DNA from: Muribaculaceae bacterium
GTDB taxonomy: Bacteria > Bacteroidota > Bacteroidia > Bacteroidales > Muribaculaceae
DNA length: 64,000 bases
Assembly: GCA_017396945.1 (NCBI GenBank)
Contig: JAFQKI010000010.1
Location: forward strand, 54,135-118,134
Reading direction: 5' to 3'
Of this stretch, positions 1 to 7,651 are shown piece after piece. A model generated the notes under the pieces. It had not been told where the DNA came from. It did not search any database and worked only from the letters and a program-made list of their open reading frames with translations. The position numbers were made by a program, and so were the translations under genes. Each line of letters starts with the position of its first letter. The stretch's first letter is position 1.

Positions 1-299
1 AGCGAACATCCTGCCGACATATCAGGTATCAACACTTTTTTATCAGGGCATAGCACTTTGGCGGTTTCTCCCATAAAATGTACTCCACATAATATAATTA
101 TAGGAGCCTCTATTTTAGTTGCTATTTGAGCCAAAGCTAAACTATCACCTATATAATCGGCCATATCCTGAATTTCTCCATTTTGATAATAATGTGCTAA
201 TATCACAGCATTTTTCTCCTTCTTTAATTTCAGTATCTCTTCTTTTAAATTAAGAGATTTATCAATGGGGGCATCTACATAGCCTTTATCGACATTCAT
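1..299 (-). CDS. nadA: Quinolinate synthase, N-terminal part (runs off left edge)
   Basis: Only the first 99 codons are present; the rest lies left of base 1. NadA is the cytosolic iron-sulfur enzyme that condenses iminoaspartate with dihydroxyacetone phosphate to make quinolinate for NAD. Visible family motifs are HYYQ (residues 36-39), GDSL (51-54), [10 protein letters not shown] (71-80, whose Cys is a cluster ligand in the family) and AGCS (96-99). The start ATG at 299 is in frame with all of these; a second ATG 4 bases downstream is out of frame. Its partner nadB is not adjacent but lies at 60.4-61.9 kb. Upstream is a long AT-rich gap with no gene. Confidence 0.93.
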   Translation of the reverse strand, partial: MNVDKGYVDAPIDKSLNLKEEILKLKKEKNAVILAHYYQNGEIQDMADYIGDSLALAQIATKIEAPIIILCGVHFMGETAKVLCPDKKVLIPDMSAGCS

Positions 300-775
300 T
301 ATTTTATTTTTTAAGTTTAGTTTTTTGAAAAATTCTTTTAATAACAATAATAATAGGTGTTGATAGCAATGATAACTTTTTAATGAAAAACTTGCTTTTT
401 AAGTTATTAATATATCAATTTACTTTATCAGATGGTTATAAACATCATCATAAAGTGATATATAATAGGTTAGCTATGTTATCAACATTATGTTTATAAA
501 GTGCAAAGTTAATAACTTTGATTCATTTGACACACTAATAAGTTGATAAATAATTATTGATAAAGGTTTAATATCTTAATTGTAACTAATTTTGGATATA
601 GAAATAAACATTTATACTGAGTGCATAATGTTAAAAGCAAATTTTGTTATAAAAAATTGCTTCTTTATTTATTTTACAATATCAACACTTTATCAACATT
701 CACTGTTGATATAAAAAAAGTGTCTGATATGATAACATATAGACACATTATAAAGTTCACTGAAAAATAAAAAAA
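300..775. other. AT-rich gap with DnaA-box-like motifs
   Basis: No open reading frame of note occurs here. The sequence is strongly AT-rich and contains two exact TTATCAACA motifs (479-487, 690-698) and near matches in both orientations (358-366, 541-549, 679-687, 704-712). TTATCAACA differs by one base from the classical DnaA box TTATCCACA. Motifs 679-712 form a tight group of three. The gap separates nadA from the LytTR-like gene, both on the minus strand, so it should hold the nadA promoter and the end of the LytTR transcript. It may be part of a replication origin; this is inference from motif density only. Confidence 0.4.
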
Positions 776-1135
776 TCAACAACCCATTAATTTTTTCATT
801 AGTTCGTTTATACGAGTACGACTATGTATAAAAATTTTATAATGTCTGTTTAAATCTTTTCTGTCAGTAAGGCGCAATACGCCATCATAAGAAAGTTCAT
901 AAACACAACTGAGATTTATGCAAGCATCGCGTGTAACTTTTTCAAGGTTATTGCCATAGACAGGTGAAAAAAGTTGGTAAAGTTCTGATACAGATTTGTG
1001 TACTGTTAATCGTCTGTTACCTGATAATACTATATCTGAAGAATTGGTTTTCTCGGTGCTTACACTGAAATAAATTAAATCTTCAACATCAAAGATGTGA
1101 AGAGTGCGATTGGCGCTTATTGCTAATTTTTTCAT
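776..1135 (-). CDS. Orphan LytTR-like DNA-binding domain protein
   Basis: A 119-residue protein that reads as a single LytTR-like domain: an opening strand DVEDLIYFSVS (17-27), a VHKSVSELYQLF helix (45-56), then ACINLSCVYEL followed by a glycine turn and a basic C-terminal helix. This order matches the LytTR fold that follows the receiver domain in AlgR/AgrA-type regulators, but there is no receiver domain and the match is by eye. If correct it is a small cytoplasmic DNA-binding protein without its own sensor. It lies downstream of an acidic protein and a caspase-like protein, each with its own promoter. A perfect inverted repeat sits between its promoter and start codon (see 1167-1198). Confidence 0.5.
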   Translation of the reverse strand: MKKLAISANRTLHIFDVEDLIYFSVSTEKTNSSDIVLSGNRRLTVHKSVSELYQLFSPVYGNNLEKVTRDACINLSCVYELSYDGVLRLTDRKDLNRHYKIFIHSRTRINELMKKLMGC

Positions 1136-1166
1136 AATAATTATTATATAGGAGAAGAGTATAAAA

Positions 1167-1198
1167 AATAGGATAATGTAATTTTACATTATCCTATT
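1167..1198 (-). terminator. 15-bp perfect hairpin with T-run, terminator or attenuator
   Basis: Arms 1167-1181 and 1184-1198 are exact reverse complements with a 2-base gap. Read on the minus strand the hairpin is followed by six T, as in an intrinsic terminator for the acidic-protein gene ending at 1259. A good promoter (1223-1253) lies between that gene and the hairpin, so the same hairpin would also sit in the leader of the LytTR-like gene. Confidence 0.6.
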
Positions 1199-1222
1199 AA
1201 TGGATAGTTATAAATTACACCT

Positions 1223-1253
1223 CAAAGGTATAAAATAAACTACTTTATTCAAA
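1223..1253 (-). promoter_or_regulatory. Promoter of LytTR-like gene
   Basis: On the minus strand the sequence reads TTTG-N19-TACCTTTG, a full match to the Bacteroidota -33/-7 promoter form. Transcription should start near 1216, giving a leader of about 80 bases that contains the 1167-1198 hairpin. Confidence 0.65.
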
Positions 1254-1258
1254 ATTTA

Positions 1259-2047
1259 TCAATAAGCGTCAGCTATAATATCATTGCTATCATTATAGTC
1301 AATAGAATTTTCATCTATATCATAATCTTCATAACATGTAGGGTCATATTCTTGTGAATTGTCGATACCGATATAAGCTGAGTCGTTATTAATCATGTGA
1401 ATTTCCATATCATTTGGATCTTCGGCGAGGCTATTAGTAACAGTTATATCGGCAAAACCATCATTATTAACATCAATAAGTAAATCTTCTCTGCCATCAT
1501 CATTATAAGCGATAGCTACATTACCTTCAAAACCTACCGGATCAGAAAAAGCCACATCGGTATAATCAATATCTTCGGGTTCAACAATTTGATCTTCAGG
1601 AATAATGACTTCCTCATCATTTACAGCGACTACATTATTACTTGGTTCTACTTCGGTTATTGTTTCTTCCGTATTATCAGCTATATTATTTTCATTAACA
1701 ACTTGTTGAGGCTCTACTTCTTCAGCGAGTTTGGTATTATAGAGTTTACCATTCCATTCAAAAGTCTCTAAATCTTCACCACGAGCTGTACTAAAAGCTT
1801 CAGCAAATGACATATCTTCAAAATTTTGATCGGTTGTGATTTCTTCAGTGACATCTGCTGTATCAGTTGCAGCCGAACTGTCATTTGATACTGAACTAAA
1901 GGCTCCGTCATTGTACATTGCCGCCGCTACACCGACACCGGCACCTGCCGCGCCTATTGCTACCGCGCCTGCCGCTACTGTTTTTGCACGAGAAGAAGAT
2001 TTTTGATTGTTATCAATAACTTTGGTTTCAATTTTTTTAGTTGACAT
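1259..2047 (-). CDS. Highly acidic protein with Gly/Ala-rich membrane-like segment
   Basis: 262 residues, function unknown. The N-terminus is basic and polar (1-21), then comes a Gly/Ala/Val-rich hydrophobic stretch (about 24-45) that could span a membrane. Residues 50-262 are extremely rich in Asp, Glu and Asn, with few Lys or Arg. Within it are a motif around AEAFSTAR and FEWNGKLYNT (about residues 83-105) and a DVNNDGFADI stretch (about 192-201) resembling calcium-binding FG-GAP or dockerin loops. The start ATG at 2047 lies about 40 bases after a strong promoter. The acidic body suggests metal or cation binding outside the membrane, which is inference. It sits between a caspase-like gene and an orphan LytTR-like gene on the same strand. 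Confidence 0.75.
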   Translation of the reverse strand: MSTKKIETKVIDNNQKSSSRAKTVAAGAVAIGAAGAGVGVAAAMYNDGAFSSVSNDSSAATDTADVTEEITTDQNFEDMSFAEAFSTARGEDLETFEWNGKLYNTKLAEEVEPQQVVNENNIADNTEETITEVEPSNNVVAVNDEEVIIPEDQIVEPEDIDYTDVAFSDPVGFEGNVAIAYNDDGREDLLIDVNNDGFADITVTNSLAEDPNDMEIHMINNDSAYIGIDNSQEYDPTCYEDYDIDENSIDYNDSNDIIADAY

Positions 2048-2094
2048 AATTTTTAAGTATTTAATAGTTTGACATTTGTTTTTTATTTACGATA

Positions 2095-2124
2095 CAAAGT
2101 TAATTATGAATTTTAATTATCAAA
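2095..2124 (-). promoter_or_regulatory. Promoter of acidic-protein gene
   Basis: The minus strand reads TTTG-N18-TAACTTTG with the -7 element at 2102-2095. The expected start of transcription is near 2088, about 40 bases before the ATG at 2047. Confidence 0.6.
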
Positions 2125-2192
2125 ATAAATAAGTGATGAAATGAATGATTGTGAGTTATGAAATACTGTTTTAGAGTGATAAGTAAATTTAT

Positions 2193-2951
2193 TTATTGAA
2201 TTATAAAAGGTGTGTTGCGATTGAAACGTCCTACCATTTGCGGTGTTTGGTCTGTGTTGTTTTTGAAACTCTCTTTTATAAAATCATAAGTTTCTCCTAT
2301 GGTGATAATACCATCACTATTACTATCGGCACTGCCACCCAAACCATTTAAAAGCGAGCTTACAAAATGACTGTTATAATTCTCTCCTACATAAGTATAT
2401 GATAACATATTATGACGTGTTGAAGTTAAGATAATAACATTTGAACGACCGTTTTGAGCTATATTACCCATATTGCTCCATGTGGATTGTGACGATGTTT
2501 CCTCAGGTGTGGTATTAAAAGATCCTGAATGGCAACTATTTACAATTATATATTTGTTTGTGGCTTTGCTGTTATGAAATATCTCACGCACTTGGCGAGT
2601 GTATAAATAACCATCATAAGTTGAAACTCCACCGTCATGACCATGGGTACTTATAAAAAATACTATAGTATCATCTTTTTTAGCGTGTGAGAAATGTCTT
2701 TTGGCTACTTTTATTATATTTTCTGTTGTAGCTTCTTCATTAGTTAATAAAAGGAAGATACCGTTTTTGGCGGTTGATTTATATAAATTGTACAAATCTA
2801 CGGCATCATTGTAAGATGATTGGTGGGGTGTTACATCATCTCTGTTATATTCACTTAATCCTATAAATAAACCAAACGTGCGACTTTGCGCGGTTTGTGA
2901 TAAACAAAGTATAGTAATTATTGATATTATTAAATTTTTTAAGGTGTTCAT
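2193..2951 (-). CDS. Secreted caspase-like (C14/p20) protease
   Basis: A 252-residue caspase-family protein. It starts with a clear signal peptide (about residues 1-23), so it should act in the periplasm or outside. The core reads FGLFIGLSEY near 26-35, then the catalytic His in STHGH (His103) and the catalytic Cys in NSCHSGSF (Cys140), both of the caspase dyad being present. The start at 2951 is chosen over an in-frame ATG at 2981 because the promoter element TAACTTTG (2988-2981) overlaps the longer version. Such metacaspase/gingipain-like proteases cleave after basic or acidic residues; the specificity cannot be read here. Downstream neighbours are the acidic protein and the LytTR-like protein. 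The divergent neighbour is a MATE exporter. Confidence 0.85.
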   Translation of the reverse strand: MNTLKNLIISIITILCLSQTAQSRTFGLFIGLSEYNRDDVTPHQSSYNDAVDLYNLYKSTAKNGIFLLLTNEEATTENIIKVAKRHFSHAKKDDTIVFFISTHGHDGGVSTYDGYLYTRQVREIFHNSKATNKYIIVNSCHSGSFNTTPEETSSQSTWSNMGNIAQNGRSNVIILTSTRHNMLSYTYVGENYNSHFVSSLLNGLGGSADSNSDGIITIGETYDFIKESFKNNTDQTPQMVGRFNRNTPFIIQ

Positions 2952-2980
2952 TATTCTGGTTTTATATATTTGGCTTGACA

Positions 2981-2988
2981 CAAAGTTA
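2981..2988 (-). promoter_or_regulatory. -7 element of caspase-like gene
   Basis: TAACTTTG on the minus strand, 29 bases before the ATG at 2951; no clear TTTG at -33. Its overlap with the upstream in-frame ATG decides the start codon. Confidence 0.5.
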
Positions 2989-3076
2989 AAAAATTTAATA
3001 TGAAAATAGTATAAGGAAGTGATGAAACTTATGATTATAAGTTATGAATAATGGTTTTGAAGTGATTAAATTTGAC

Positions 3077-3084
3077 TAACTTTG
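3077..3084 (+). promoter_or_regulatory. -7 element abutting MATE start codon
   Basis: TAACTTTG ends 5 bases before the ATG at 3090. Transcription should therefore begin at or next to the A of the ATG, giving a leaderless or nearly leaderless mRNA. A TTTG lies 17 bases upstream, slightly closer than usual. Confidence 0.5.
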
Positions 3085-3089
3085 TAGTC

Positions 3090-4436
3090 ATGAAACACCT
3101 TTGGAGTAAATACAATGCTAATTATAAGTCTATTATAAAACTTGGCATCCCTATTTTGATAGGTCAGCTTGGTATGATAGTGGTGGGATTTGCCGACAAT
3201 ATAATGGTGGGAAAATACTCAACAGAGGCATTGGCATCGGCATCGTTTGTCAACAATCTTTTTAATGTGGCTATATTTGCTTGTTTGGGATTTTCTTATG
3301 GTTTGACACCGCTCATCGGTGCGTTGTATTCTCAGAAACGCGACGATGCGATTGGTGATTTATTGAAAAACGGATTGTTGTTGAACATGTTGTTTGCATT
3401 GGTGGTAACAGGCATAATGACAGTTTTTTACTTCAATCTTGAAAATATGGGTCAACCGGAGGAATTGTTGCCTCTGATACGCCCCTATTTTTTGATATAT
3501 CTTGCGGGAATGTTGACTACTTCATTGTTTAATGTATTTGCTCAGTGGGCTTATGCAATCAATCGTTCAAAAATGCCCATGTGGATTATTCTTATTTCCA
3601 ATGTAATAAATGTCGTAGGCAATTGGCTGTTGATATATGGTAATTGTGGTTTTCCTGAAATGGGATTGATAGGAGCCGGATTAAGCACTTTACTTGCACG
3701 TGTGTTTTGTCCGGTTGCGATTATAATAGTATTTTTCAGTTTTAGATGCTATAAATCTTATAGCAAGGGTTTTAGAGAGAGCAAAATTACAATAAACAGA
3801 TTGTGTCAAGTCAATCGCACATCATGGCCTGTTGCATTGCAAATGTCGTTGGAGTCGGGATCATTTACTATTGCGGCAGTAATGGCGGGATGGCTTGGAG
3901 CGATATCGTTGGCGGCTTATCAGATAATAGTAATTACAGGCACTCTCGGTTTCTGTATTTATTATAGCATAGCCGCGAGTGTGTCGGTATTGGTTTCAAA
4001 TGCCGCCGGGTTATGTGATAATAAAGCAATGCGCCAAGTGGCATTTGCCGGGTATCATTTATTGTTGACATTGGCTGCGATATCATCAACTATTTTTGTG
4101 ATTTTCGGTGAAAATATCATTGAATTCTTTACTAACGATGTGGCTGTGATAACAACTACTGTCACTCTTATATTTCCTTTGGTGTTGTATCAACTTAGTG
4201 ATGCTACTCAGATAAATTTTGCCAACGCTTTGCGTGGCACTTCAAACGTGATGCCTATGTTGTGGATTGCGTTTGTCAGTTATGTGGTTATAGGGATACC
4301 GGCTACTTATCTGCTTGGATTTACCGCTGGAATGGGTATTTATGGCATTATATTGAGTTTTTCGGCATCGTTGTTTATGGCTGCGGCTTTGTTCCTTTTT
4401 TATTTTCTCAAAACGACACGTAAATATAAATGTTAA
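3090..4436 (+). CDS. MATE family efflux transporter
   Basis: 448 residues and about 12 hydrophobic helices in two related halves, typical of MATE cation/drug antiporters in the inner membrane. The N-terminal helix contains GQLGMIVVGFADNIMVGKYS (residues about 25-45), a region strongly conserved in NorM/YdhE-type members. A TTG codon at 3072 opens the frame, but the promoter element TAACTTTG at 3077-3084 excludes it, so the ATG at 3090 is used. The gene is divergent from the caspase-like gene and followed on the same strand by a small membrane protein. A second MATE gene of a different subgroup is at 11820-13184. Substrate unknown. Confidence 0.9.
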   Translation: MKHLWSKYNANYKSIIKLGIPILIGQLGMIVVGFADNIMVGKYSTEALASASFVNNLFNVAIFACLGFSYGLTPLIGALYSQKRDDAIGDLLKNGLLLNMLFALVVTGIMTVFYFNLENMGQPEELLPLIRPYFLIYLAGMLTTSLFNVFAQWAYAINRSKMPMWIILISNVINVVGNWLLIYGNCGFPEMGLIGAGLSTLLARVFCPVAIIIVFFSFRCYKSYSKGFRESKITINRLCQVNRTSWPVALQMSLESGSFTIAAVMAGWLGAISLAAYQIIVITGTLGFCIYYSIAASVSVLVSNAAGLCDNKAMRQVAFAGYHLLLTLAAISSTIFVIFGENIIEFFTNDVAVITTTVTLIFPLVLYQLSDATQINFANALRGTSNVMPMLWIAFVSYVVIGIPATYLLGFTAGMGIYGIILSFSASLFMAAALFLFYFLKTTRKYKC

Positions 4437-4539
4437 ACTAATTTAAAATCAAGGGGTAGCTGCCCACGTTTTTAAATTTATATTTTAAATTTGTGATTAT
4501 ACAATTAAATAATTGTTTAACTATTTAAATTTATGCGTT

Positions 4540-4950
4540 ATGGAACAGATTTTAAAAATTATTCGTGAATTTGATGTGAAAAAAGCTTCTATGGTTTATG
4601 GAGGTTTGGGCATCGCGTTTTTGCTGTTTTTCTTGATATTGCCAATGGTTTCGGCCGGTGGAGGATTTATAAGTATATCAATTAGTGGTTCTAATCTTCT
4701 TTTTGGAGGTTTACCCTTAGGATTTAAAGGATTTTTGCTTTGGGTTGGTTTTCTTGCCACTATCGGAGCTGTGGTGTGGTCCTATGTACAAAAGAAAGTG
4801 GATTTTATAGTTCCTTGTGTAGCAGTAGGTTGCATTTTATTGGGTAGTATATTACTTGGCTTTGGTTTTGGCTGGATTATAGAATTATTGATAGGTGCGG
4901 CATGGATACTTGTAGCTCATGTACACAAAGGCAAACCTTTCAATATATAA
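4540..4950 (+). CDS. Small four-helix membrane protein, unknown
   Basis: 136 residues from the ATG at 4540; a TTG nine codons upstream is less likely. It has a short charged N-terminus (about 1-15) and four hydrophobic segments (about 19-40, 55-80, 85-105, 108-130) separated by short loops, with Gly-rich stretches, and ends in a short basic tail. I recognise no family. It lies about 100 bases after the MATE gene on the same strand and ends at a strong two-way terminator. Confidence 0.7.
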   Translation: MEQILKIIREFDVKKASMVYGGLGIAFLLFFLILPMVSAGGGFISISISGSNLLFGGLPLGFKGFLLWVGFLATIGAVVWSYVQKKVDFIVPCVAVGCILLGSILLGFGFGWIIELLIGAAWILVAHVHKGKPFNI

Positions 4951-4956
4951 AATAAC

Positions 4957-4988
4957 AAAAAAAGGCTCTCAATCGAGAGCCTTTTTTT
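4957..4988. terminator. Two-way intrinsic terminator
   Basis: Seven A, stem GGCTCTC, loop AATC, stem GAGAGCC, seven T. It works in both directions between the plus-strand membrane protein and the minus-strand frr gene. Confidence 0.9.
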
Positions 4989-5003
4989 ATGTATATCAAT
5001 AAA

Positions 5004-5564
5004 TTATACTGTGAGTATTTCTTTTTCTTTGGCGGCGAAAAGTTCATCGATTTTCTTCAAGTATTTGTCATGAAGTTTTTGAACCGATGCTTCACCATCT
5101 TTTGATACGTCTTCGGGCATACCGTTTTTAACAGCTTTTTTCAATCCGTCGATAGCATCGCGACGAGCGTTGCGCACCGATACTTTAGCGTTTTCAGCTT
5201 CACCCTTGCATTGTTTAACAAGAGCTTTACGGCGATCTTCGGTCAATGGTGGAATAGTGAGACGAATGATTTCACCGTTGTTTTCAGGAGTGATGCCGAG
5301 TTCTGAGTTTATAATGGCTTTTTCAATTTCCTTAAACATCGCTTTTTCCCAAGGAGTAATGGCGATTGTGCGTGCGTCGGGAACCGATACATTGGCTACA
5401 TTAGAGATGGGCACCGCGCTACCATAATACTCTACGCGTATCCCTTCGAGAATTTTGGCATTGGCTTTACCTGCGCGAATGCGAGCAAGTGTCTCATCAA
5501 GATATTCCACAGCCATTTCCATTTTTTCTTCAGCCGGGTCCAAATAAGTTTTTACGTCAGTCAT
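5004..5564 (-). CDS. frr: Ribosome recycling factor
   Basis: 186 residues, the normal length for RRF, which with EF-G splits the post-termination ribosome. The sequence shows the expected three-helix-bundle signature: [20 protein letters not shown] (about 23-42) leading into VEYYGS, then [14 protein letters not shown], the domain II insert [18 protein letters not shown], and a long C-terminal helix. It lies 40 bases downstream of pyrH on the same strand and shares its promoter, the usual pyrH-frr order. Confidence 0.98.
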   Translation of the reverse strand: MTDVKTYLDPAEEKMEMAVEYLDETLARIRAGKANAKILEGIRVEYYGSAVPISNVANVSVPDARTIAITPWEKAMFKEIEKAIINSELGITPENNGEIIRLTIPPLTEDRRKALVKQCKGEAENAKVSVRNARRDAIDGLKKAVKNGMPEDVSKDGEASVQKLHDKYLKKIDELFAAKEKEILTV

Positions 5565-5604
5565 AATATCTGTATTTTAAATTAATAATCAATTAAATCG
5601 TGAA

Positions 5605-6315
5605 TTAATACACAAGTGTGCCAATCGGTTCGCCGGCGATAACTTTGGCGAGGTTTCCCGGAGTATCCATATCAAACACTACGATAGGGAGATTGTTTTC
5701 TTTACACAAAGCGGTTGCGGTCAAGTCCATTACTTTCAATCCGCGGGTGTAAACCTCATCGTAGGTGATTTCGGTAAATTTTGTTGCTGTGGGGTCTTTT
5801 TCGGGGTCGGCGGTGTAGATGCCGTCAACACGTGTACCTTTGAGCATAACATCTGCCTCAACTTCAATTCCGCGAAGTGCCGAACCGGTATCGGTGGTAA
5901 AGAATGGATTACCTGTGCCTCCGGCTATGATTGACACGGCTCCGGCATTGAGGGCTTCAATGGCTTTCCACTTACTATAGTGCTCGCCTATGGGAAACAT
6001 GTTGATGGCGGTGAATACTTTGGCGGGCTGTCCCGCAGCTTCGAGAGCCGAACTCAAAGCAAGCGAGTTGATTACGGTAGCCAACATACCCATTTGGTCG
6101 CCTTTCACGCGGTCAAAACCTTTTGACGCACCCGACAAGCCACGGAATATGTTTCCGCCACCTATCACGATTGCCACTTGCACGCCTTGTGAGGCTATCT
6201 CTTTTATTTGTGAGGCATATTCGCCAAGGCGTTTAGTGTCAATGCCATAACCTTGTTCGCCCATGAGCGACTCGCCACTGAGTTTGAGCAACACTCTGTT
6301 GTATTTTGATCTCAT
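5605..6315 (-). CDS. pyrH: UMP kinase
   Basis: 236 residues. The protein phosphorylates UMP to UDP in pyrimidine nucleotide synthesis and belongs to the amino acid kinase fold. Visible motifs are KLSGESLMG (residues about 11-19, phosphate loop), the glycine-rich GGGNIFRG (about 52-59), GTGNPFFTTDTGSALRG (about 133-149) and a C-terminal DMDTPGN. It is the first gene of a pyrH-frr operon. A promoter at 6344-6375 lies about 30 bases before the ATG. Confidence 0.98.
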   Translation of the reverse strand: MRSKYNRVLLKLSGESLMGEQGYGIDTKRLGEYASQIKEIASQGVQVAIVIGGGNIFRGLSGASKGFDRVKGDQMGMLATVINSLALSSALEAAGQPAKVFTAINMFPIGEHYSKWKAIEALNAGAVSIIAGGTGNPFFTTDTGSALRGIEVEADVMLKGTRVDGIYTADPEKDPTATKFTEITYDEVYTRGLKVMDLTATALCKENNLPIVVFDMDTPGNLAKVIAGEPIGTLVY

Positions 6316-6343
6316 ATTAATGTTTTTATTTTACGTTATTATG

Positions 6344-6375
6344 CAAAGATATAGTTTTTTCTGTTAAGTCACAAA
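6344..6375 (-). promoter_or_regulatory. Promoter of pyrH-frr
   Basis: The minus strand reads TTTG-N20-TATCTTTG with the -7 element at 6351-6344; transcription should begin near 6337, about 22 bases before the start codon. Confidence 0.6.
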
Positions 6376-6429
6376 AGTAGGTTTAAAAAGTCGTTATTTT
6401 TGGCAAAAAACCAATTTATGACTGTTTTT

Positions 6430-6462
6430 TTTGGCATTTATGAACTTAAATGCCTAACTTAG
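6430..6462 (+). promoter_or_regulatory. Probable promoter of manC
   Basis: TTTG-N21-TAACTTAG, with one mismatch in the -7 element. It would start transcription near 6469, about 23 bases before the ATG at 6492. Confidence 0.4.
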
Positions 6463-6491
6463 CACATTAATAGATTAAATTCAAAGTATAT

Positions 6492-7574
6492 ATGACAAAC
6501 AACCATCGATATTGTGTGATAATGTGTGGGGGTGTAGGTAGCCGTTTTTGGCCCTACAGTCGCGCCGATCGCCCTAAACAGTTTATAGATTTTCTTGGTA
6601 CAGGTCGCACCTTGTTGCAGATGAGTTTTGACCGTATATTGCCACTTGTACCTGCTGAGAATATAATTATTGTAACCAATGCGCAATATGCTCCAATTGT
6701 GAAAGAGCAATTGCCCGAACTCAAAGATGATCAAATTCTTCTCGAACCGGCTCGTCGCAACACGGCTCCATGTATCGCCTGGGCAGCCTATCACATTGCG
6801 GCACGCGACCCGCAAGCGAGCATGATTGTGACTCCGAGCGATCATCTTATCACTCGCGAACGGGAGTTTGAGCAAAGCATTGAGACAGGTTTTGAATTTG
6901 TTGAAAACAATGACGCTTTGCTGACACTTGGCATAAAACCGGTGCGTCCCGAAACCGGTTATGGTTATATTCAAATCGGAGATGAGGTTTCTGAGGGAGT
7001 GCGCAAAGTAAAAACGTTTACCGAGAAACCCAATCTTGAACTTGCCAAAGTTTTTCTTGAATCGGGCGAATTTTTCTGGAACTCAGGTATTTTCCTTTGG
7101 AAAGCGTCAACCATTTTGGATGCGTTACACACTCATGCACCCGATATTACCACACAATTTGACATGGGTAAGGATCTGTTTGGTACATCTGCCGAAAACG
7201 ATTTTATCGCTCAATGTTTCCCCGCATGTGTTGGCATTTCAATAGACTTTGCGGTTATGGAGAAAGCTCCTAATGTTTATGTCGAGTGTGTCAATTTTGG
7301 CTGGAACGATCTCGGCACATGGAGTGCGTTGTTTGATAATTCACCCAAGAATCGTGATGGCAATGTGACGCAAAATTGCAGAGTTTTGTCCTATAACTCA
7401 TCGGGTAATATATTTGCCGTGAGAGGAGAGAAATTGGTTGTGGTTTCAGGGCTTAAAGATTATATAATCGCCGATGCCGGTGATGTGTTGCTTGTGTGTC
7501 CGCTCAGTGAGGAGCAACGCATCAAGCAGATGGTAAATGACGCCAAACTCGATTACGGAGATAAATACTTGTAA
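6492..7574 (+). CDS. manC: Mannose-1-phosphate guanylyltransferase
   Basis: 360 residues. It makes GDP-mannose from mannose-1-phosphate and GTP, the precursor of GDP-fucose and of mannosylated glycans. The nucleotide-binding signature GGVGSRFWPYSR spans residues 13-24, followed by RPKQF (27-31); the metal-site region TPSDHLI is at 114-120 and FTEKP near 177-181. It is the single-domain form, without the C-terminal cupin isomerase domain of the longer (about 470-residue) ManC/AlgA proteins. A hairpin follows the gene, then a YfhO-like membrane protein on the same strand. Confidence 0.93.
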   Translation: MTNNHRYCVIMCGGVGSRFWPYSRADRPKQFIDFLGTGRTLLQMSFDRILPLVPAENIIIVTNAQYAPIVKEQLPELKDDQILLEPARRNTAPCIAWAAYHIAARDPQASMIVTPSDHLITREREFEQSIETGFEFVENNDALLTLGIKPVRPETGYGYIQIGDEVSEGVRKVKTFTEKPNLELAKVFLESGEFFWNSGIFLWKASTILDALHTHAPDITTQFDMGKDLFGTSAENDFIAQCFPACVGISIDFAVMEKAPNVYVECVNFGWNDLGTWSALFDNSPKNRDGNVTQNCRVLSYNSSGNIFAVRGEKLVVVSGLKDYIIADAGDVLLVCPLSEEQRIKQMVNDAKLDYGDKYL

Positions 7575-7590
7575 TAACATAAACCTTATT

Positions 7591-7623
7591 ACCCCTATAT
7601 TGCCCGATGTGTGATATAGGGGT
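7591..7623 (+). terminator. Hairpin after manC
   Basis: Arms ACCCCTATAT (7591-7600) and ATATAGGGGT (7614-7623) pair perfectly around a 13-base loop. The trailing T content is low, so it is a weak terminator or a processing hairpin between manC and the YfhO-like gene. Confidence 0.5.
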
Positions 7624-7651
7624 TTGTATGTGAAAAATAAATTTTGAATAT

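Noticed and set aside
1589-1771. 60-codon plus-strand frame
   Set aside because: Mirror of the acidic protein gene; hydrophobic only because Asp/Glu codons read backwards as Ile/Phe/Val.
6459-6974. 171-codon minus-strand frame
   Set aside because: It lies antisense to manC, which is certain; no homology and biased by the real frame.
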